In this document: positions 6,266 to 8,475 of the stretch, one piece after another | How the letters are laid out: the number at the start of each line of letters is the position of its first letter | Numbering within the stretch: position 1 is the first letter of the stretch | Assembly (NCBI GenBank): GCA_027025615.1 | Contig: JALVQM010000480.1 | Span: 1 to 8,475 of the forward strand | Length of the DNA: 8,475 nt | DNA from: Desulfobacteraceae bacterium | Lineage (GTDB): Bacteria; Desulfobacterota; Desulfobacteria; Desulfobacterales; Desulfosarcinaceae | Direction: 5' to 3' | Program-made: the position numbers and the translations under genes | The notes under the pieces: generated by a model | The model's database searches: none | What the model saw: only the letters and a program-made list of their open reading frames with translations | Told to the model about the DNA's origin: nothing

Positions 6266-7360
6266 TCAGTCCGGCCTGATAAATTTTTCAGTCAGGAGGA
6301 AAGCCTCTTCGTCGGTAAATTGTTTGGGAGGGTGCTTGCAGAAATAAGCCGAAGGGCCTTCCAGGGCGCCCTTGAGCCCCCTTTCCAGGGCCAGCTTGGC
6401 ACACCGCACGGCATCTATGGCTACGCCGGCCGAGTTGGGTGAATCCTCAACCGACAGGCGCAGTTCGATTTCTATGGGAACATCACCGAAAAGTTTGCCT
6501 TCCATGCGGATGAAGCAGATCTTGTTATCCTTTTGCCAGGCTACATAGTCACTGGGGCCGATGTGAATATTTTCCTCGATCAGGCGTGAGGCACATACGG
6601 CCTGGACGGCTTCGGTCTTGGACAACTTTTTGGAAGCCAGGCGATGGCGATTGAGCATGTTGAGGAAATCGGTATTGCCACCGGTATTCAACTGGTAGGT
6701 GCGTTCCAGCTTTACCCCGCGCTTTCTGAAAAGATCTGTCAGTACCCTGTGAGTTATGGTGGCGCCCACCTGGCTTTTGATATCGTCGCCGATTATGGGC
6801 AGACCACGCTGCTTGAATCTGTCAGCCCATTCCGGATCACTGGCAATAAAAACCGGAATGTTGTTTATGAAAGCCAGGCCTGCCTCAAGGGCACATTCGG
6901 CATAGAAACGTGAAGCCTCTTCGGAGCCTACCGGCAGGTAGTTGAGCAAAATTTCAGCCCGGCTTTCTTGGAGCAGACGGACCACCTTTGCCTTATCCGG
7001 CTGGGGGGCGGTCGATGGAACAAATGTGCGCCGGGAAGGCTGCTGTAGCATGTGTTCGGACAGGCCGTCCAGAATCGGTCCCATGTGGACCATCGCTCCC
7101 GTGGTGGCGATGTCCTTGCAGAAAACCGTTGTGCAATTGGGTGGCGCAAATATGGCCCGGCTTATATCCCGGCCCACCTTGCGCTGGTCGATATCGAAAC
7201 CGATAACTACTTCAATATCTCCAGGGCGGTATCCTCCGATTTGCTGATGCATCAGGCCGGTTGGATTGCGGGATGGGTCTGAACCGTAATAATTGATACC
7301 CTGAACAAGAGCGCTGGCACAGTTGCCGATTCCCACAATGGCTATCCTTATCTTGTCCAT
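6266..7360 (-). CDS. ino1: myo-Inositol-1-phosphate synthase (actinobacterial/archaeal type)
   Basis: This enzyme converts D-glucose 6-phosphate to 1L-myo-inositol 1-phosphate by NAD-dependent oxidation, aldol cyclisation and reduction, in the cytoplasm. The protein has 364 residues, close to the roughly 367 of mycobacterial Ino1. The Rossmann start IAIVGIGNCASALVQGI lies at about residues 6-22. Later motifs are YLPVGSEEA (141-149), FINNIPVFIASDP (164-176), the nearly invariant GDDIKSQVGATITHR (191-205), QLNTGGNTDFLNML (223-236) and EDSPNSAGVAIDAVR (305-319). The start is the ATG whose complement is 7358-7360. GGAGG on the minus strand (complement of 7369-7373) lies 8 bases upstream, and known relatives begin just there. 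The in-frame start at 7381 would place that site inside the gene. Its substrate partner is the CDP-alcohol phosphatidyltransferase at 7808-8413. In yeast and mycobacteria the product feeds phosphatidylinositol; the neighbour suggests the same lipid route here. The family call is very secure. Confidence 0.95.
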   Translation of the reverse strand: MDKIRIAIVGIGNCASALVQGINYYGSDPSRNPTGLMHQQIGGYRPGDIEVVIGFDIDQRKVGRDISRAIFAPPNCTTVFCKDIATTGAMVHMGPILDGLSEHMLQQPSRRTFVPSTAPQPDKAKVVRLLQESRAEILLNYLPVGSEEASRFYAECALEAGLAFINNIPVFIASDPEWADRFKQRGLPIIGDDIKSQVGATITHRVLTDLFRKRGVKLERTYQLNTGGNTDFLNMLNRHRLASKKLSKTEAVQAVCASRLIEENIHIGPSDYVAWQKDNKICFIRMEGKLFGDVPIEIELRLSVEDSPNSAGVAIDAVRCAKLALERGLKGALEGPSAYFCKHPPKQFTDEEAFLLTEKFIRPD

Positions 7361-7368
7361 GGTGGTGT

Positions 7369-7373
7369 CCTCC
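7369..7373 (-). promoter_or_regulatory. Ribosome binding site of inositol-phosphate synthase
   Basis: Minus-strand GGAGG is separated by 8 bases from the ATG at 7360. It decides the start codon in favour of 7360 over the longer frame. Confidence 0.8.
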
Positions 7374-7807
7374 GTGACCAAGAGATCAAAGAAAAACTAC
7401 GGCAATTATCCCTGGCAACAAGAAAATTCATATACAGATTTTATACCAGAATGCAAGCTTGTTCACCTGGCCCGAAGTCATTCCCGGACTGCACGTTATC
7501 CGGCGGCCAGGACAGAAGTTAATGGTCTATGTGTGGTTGGAATATGCGATAAAATATTTATAAATCAAGTTGTTGGAGTTGACAGGGGAAAAGATGCCGG
7601 CTTGACTCGTTTTTTACAGGTATGGATCAATACCGGAAAATTGCAGCAAGGTTTGCCCCGGCTGAATATTACGTGAAGCACTCCGCAACTGGTGATCCTT
7701 TCAGTTACGAGGTCTTCATGTTTTGCCGGGCATTGAAACAGGGCAGATCTGATCAGTGCATCAGGGGTTACAGCAATTTCAGTAGGGCACCGGCAATGGC
7801 CTTGCCA
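7374..7807. other. Long gap between the two inositol-lipid genes, about 430 bases
   Basis: No recognisable protein, tRNA or known riboswitch is visible on either strand. The part nearest the inositol-phosphate synthase (7381-7580) is AT-rich and probably holds its promoter. Directly after the phosphatidyltransferase stop, the same minus-strand frame stays open for 80 codons (complement of 7568-7807), with several Cys codons and no ATG. A 15-base inverted repeat, AATGGC-CTT-GCCATT (7795-7809), overlaps that stop codon; no T-run follows it. Plus-strand frames here have no ribosome binding site and unfamiliar composition. Confidence 0.45.
7429..7456 (-). promoter_or_regulatory. Candidate promoter of inositol-phosphate synthase
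   Basis: On the minus strand, TTGCAT (complement of 7451-7456) and TATATG (complement of 7429-7434) are 16 bases apart, and TATAAA (complement of 7440-7445) lies between them. The area is distinctly AT-rich and about 70-95 bases upstream of the ATG at 7360. The hexamers are only fair matches, so the call rests mainly on position and base composition. Confidence 0.25.
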
Positions 7808-7809
7808 TT
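7795..7809. repeat. 6-bp inverted repeat at the 3' end of the phosphatidyltransferase gene
   Basis: AATGGC and GCCATT flank a 3-base loop and overlap the TAA stop on the minus strand. An alternative pairing, GGCAA with TTGCC, uses the same bases. There is no U-tract, so a standard intrinsic terminator is not supported. Confidence 0.35.
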
Positions 7810-8413
7810 AGGGGATTTTGACCTTGATAATTCTGATGGCGGCGGTGAAAGTCGTGGCTGCCAGATAGATTATAATTCCGCTCCAGAGCAGGCTTTGCCT
7901 TTGGCCGGGCAAAATACCCAATAAAATACTCCAGATCACCAGGAAGATAATCCGACCGGCTCTTTCCATGGGGCCGGTTTGGACATTCAGACCAAGGGAT
8001 TCTGCCCGGGCTTTGGCATAGCTGATCAGGAAGGTTGATGCCATAGTGGCCATGACAAACATTCCGGCAGCCAGGGGTTGGTGGTCCGGCCAGAAGAGGA
8101 GCCAGAATCCCATAAGGTAGAAAAAGTCAGCAATCCGGTCCATGCACGAATCCATGAAGGCCCCCAGCCGGGTGGCTTTCTGCATCTTTCTGGCCAGCAG
8201 GCCGTCCAGGGAATCGGCCAAGCCTGAAATAAGGATGGCCAAACCACCGGCCCAGGGATGGAACCAAAAACCAACCGGTGCCAGGGCTGCCAGCAAAGAA
8301 CCGATCAGGGTGACCTGGTTGGGTTGCAGATGGTGTCTTTTCAGCAAGGGGAAAACAGCGTGTTCCAGCCATCTGTAATAGAATTTTGCCGCAAAACTGT
8401 TGCGCATTGCCAT
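7808..8413 (-). CDS. CDP-alcohol phosphatidyltransferase, probable phosphatidylinositol-phosphate synthase
   Basis: This 201-residue membrane enzyme carries the complete family signature: D67-x2-D70-G71-x2-A74-R75-x8-G84-x3-D88-x3-D92. The four Asp residues bind the metals and the CDP-linked lipid. About six membrane helices are visible, at roughly 32-48, 54-66, 97-109, 114-131, 154-168 and 175-192. The segments LQPNQVTLIG (29-38), SYAKARAESLGL (131-142) and GPMERAGRIIFL (147-158) resemble archaetidylinositol-phosphate and mycobacterial phosphatidylinositol-phosphate synthases more than PgsA of enterobacteria. The substrates are therefore likely CDP-diacylglycerol and inositol 1-phosphate, which the downstream enzyme supplies. 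A phosphatidylglycerol-phosphate synthase is the main alternative. The ATG at 8413 is preceded on the minus strand by GAGGG (complement of 8420-8424) with 6 bases between. Met3 is a second possible start without such spacing. A promoter is presumably in or beyond the remaining 50 AT-rich bases. Confidence 0.85.
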   Translation of the reverse strand: MAMRNSFAAKFYYRWLEHAVFPLLKRHHLQPNQVTLIGSLLAALAPVGFWFHPWAGGLAILISGLADSLDGLLARKMQKATRLGAFMDSCMDRIADFFYLMGFWLLFWPDHQPLAAGMFVMATMASTFLISYAKARAESLGLNVQTGPMERAGRIIFLVIWSILLGILPGQRQSLLWSGIIIYLAATTFTAAIRIIKVKIP

Positions 8414-8419
8414 TTTTTA

Positions 8420-8424
8420 CCCTC
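8420..8424 (-). promoter_or_regulatory. Ribosome binding site of the phosphatidyltransferase
   Basis: Minus-strand GAGGG, 6 bases before the ATG at 8413, supports that start over the internal ATG two codons later. Confidence 0.65.
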
Positions 8425-8475
8425 GCAGAGATTTTTTTCTAAAGTATGTTTTCTTTTTGCCGATACAACAATCAG

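Noticed and set aside
7361..7381. Longer start for inositol-phosphate synthase
   Set aside because: It would place the GGAGG ribosome binding site inside the coding region and add residues absent from relatives.
7323..7924. Plus-strand frames 7323-7676 (117 codons) and 7622-7924 (100 codons)
   Set aside because: They lie partly antisense to secure genes, have no ribosome binding site, and contain no recognisable protein features.
1..8475. CRISPR arrays, insertion sequences, tRNA or rRNA genes
   Set aside because: On reading through both strands I saw no regularly spaced repeats, transposase, terminal inverted repeats or cloverleaf-like segment.

Overview
The window is a protein-dense, chromosomal-looking stretch of moderate GC from an anaerobic bacterium. 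The cut-off gene at the left edge is the C-terminal part of an ASKHA/DUF4445 reductive activator of corrinoid proteins. Such genes usually accompany corrinoid methyltransferases or the Wood-Ljungdahl (acetyl-CoA) pathway. A diadenylate cyclase, a DUF2914 protein, a receiver/ATP-grasp protein and an inositol-phospholipid gene pair sit beside it. This mix would suit a Desulfobacterota-like lineage or a related anaerobic, probably diderm, phylum. That placement is inference; there is no rRNA or marker gene to fix it. I see no mobile element, CRISPR array, tRNA or rRNA.

Layout: (1) bases 1-864, plus strand, corrinoid-activator C-terminus, open at the left edge. (2) 1011-3995, plus strand, a 994-residue protein with two receiver-like domains, a PEP-synthase/PPDK-type ATP-grasp domain and a C-terminal module containing PGRWG. 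It lacks the phosphohistidine and PEP-barrel domains of a real PEP synthase. (3) 4128-4283, a small 51-codon frame with a good ribosome binding site. (4) 4389-4802, a secreted DUF2914 protein, then after 4 bases (5) 4807-6243, a membrane diadenylate cyclase (CdaA) fused to CdaR-like YbbR repeats. (6) On the minus strand, converging on the cyclase gene with a 22-base gap, myo-inositol-1-phosphate synthase (6266-7360). Upstream of it in the direction of transcription is (7) a CDP-alcohol phosphatidyltransferase of the phosphatidylinositol-phosphate / archaetidylinositol-phosphate synthase type (7808-8413). The two are separated by an unusual gap of about 450 bases.

Two functional themes stand out. 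The minus-strand pair forms a short route from glucose 6-phosphate to inositol 1-phosphate and on to a phosphatidylinositol-phosphate lipid, a trait best known from actinobacteria and archaea. The plus-strand DUF2914/CdaA-YbbR pair looks like an envelope-linked c-di-AMP synthesis unit. Its extracytoplasmic regulator, normally the separate protein CdaR, is here part of the cyclase polypeptide. The least understood gene is the 994-residue receiver/ATP-grasp protein. It keeps nucleotide-binding motifs and one complete phosphoacceptor site but lacks the parts needed for ordinary PEP/pyruvate chemistry.
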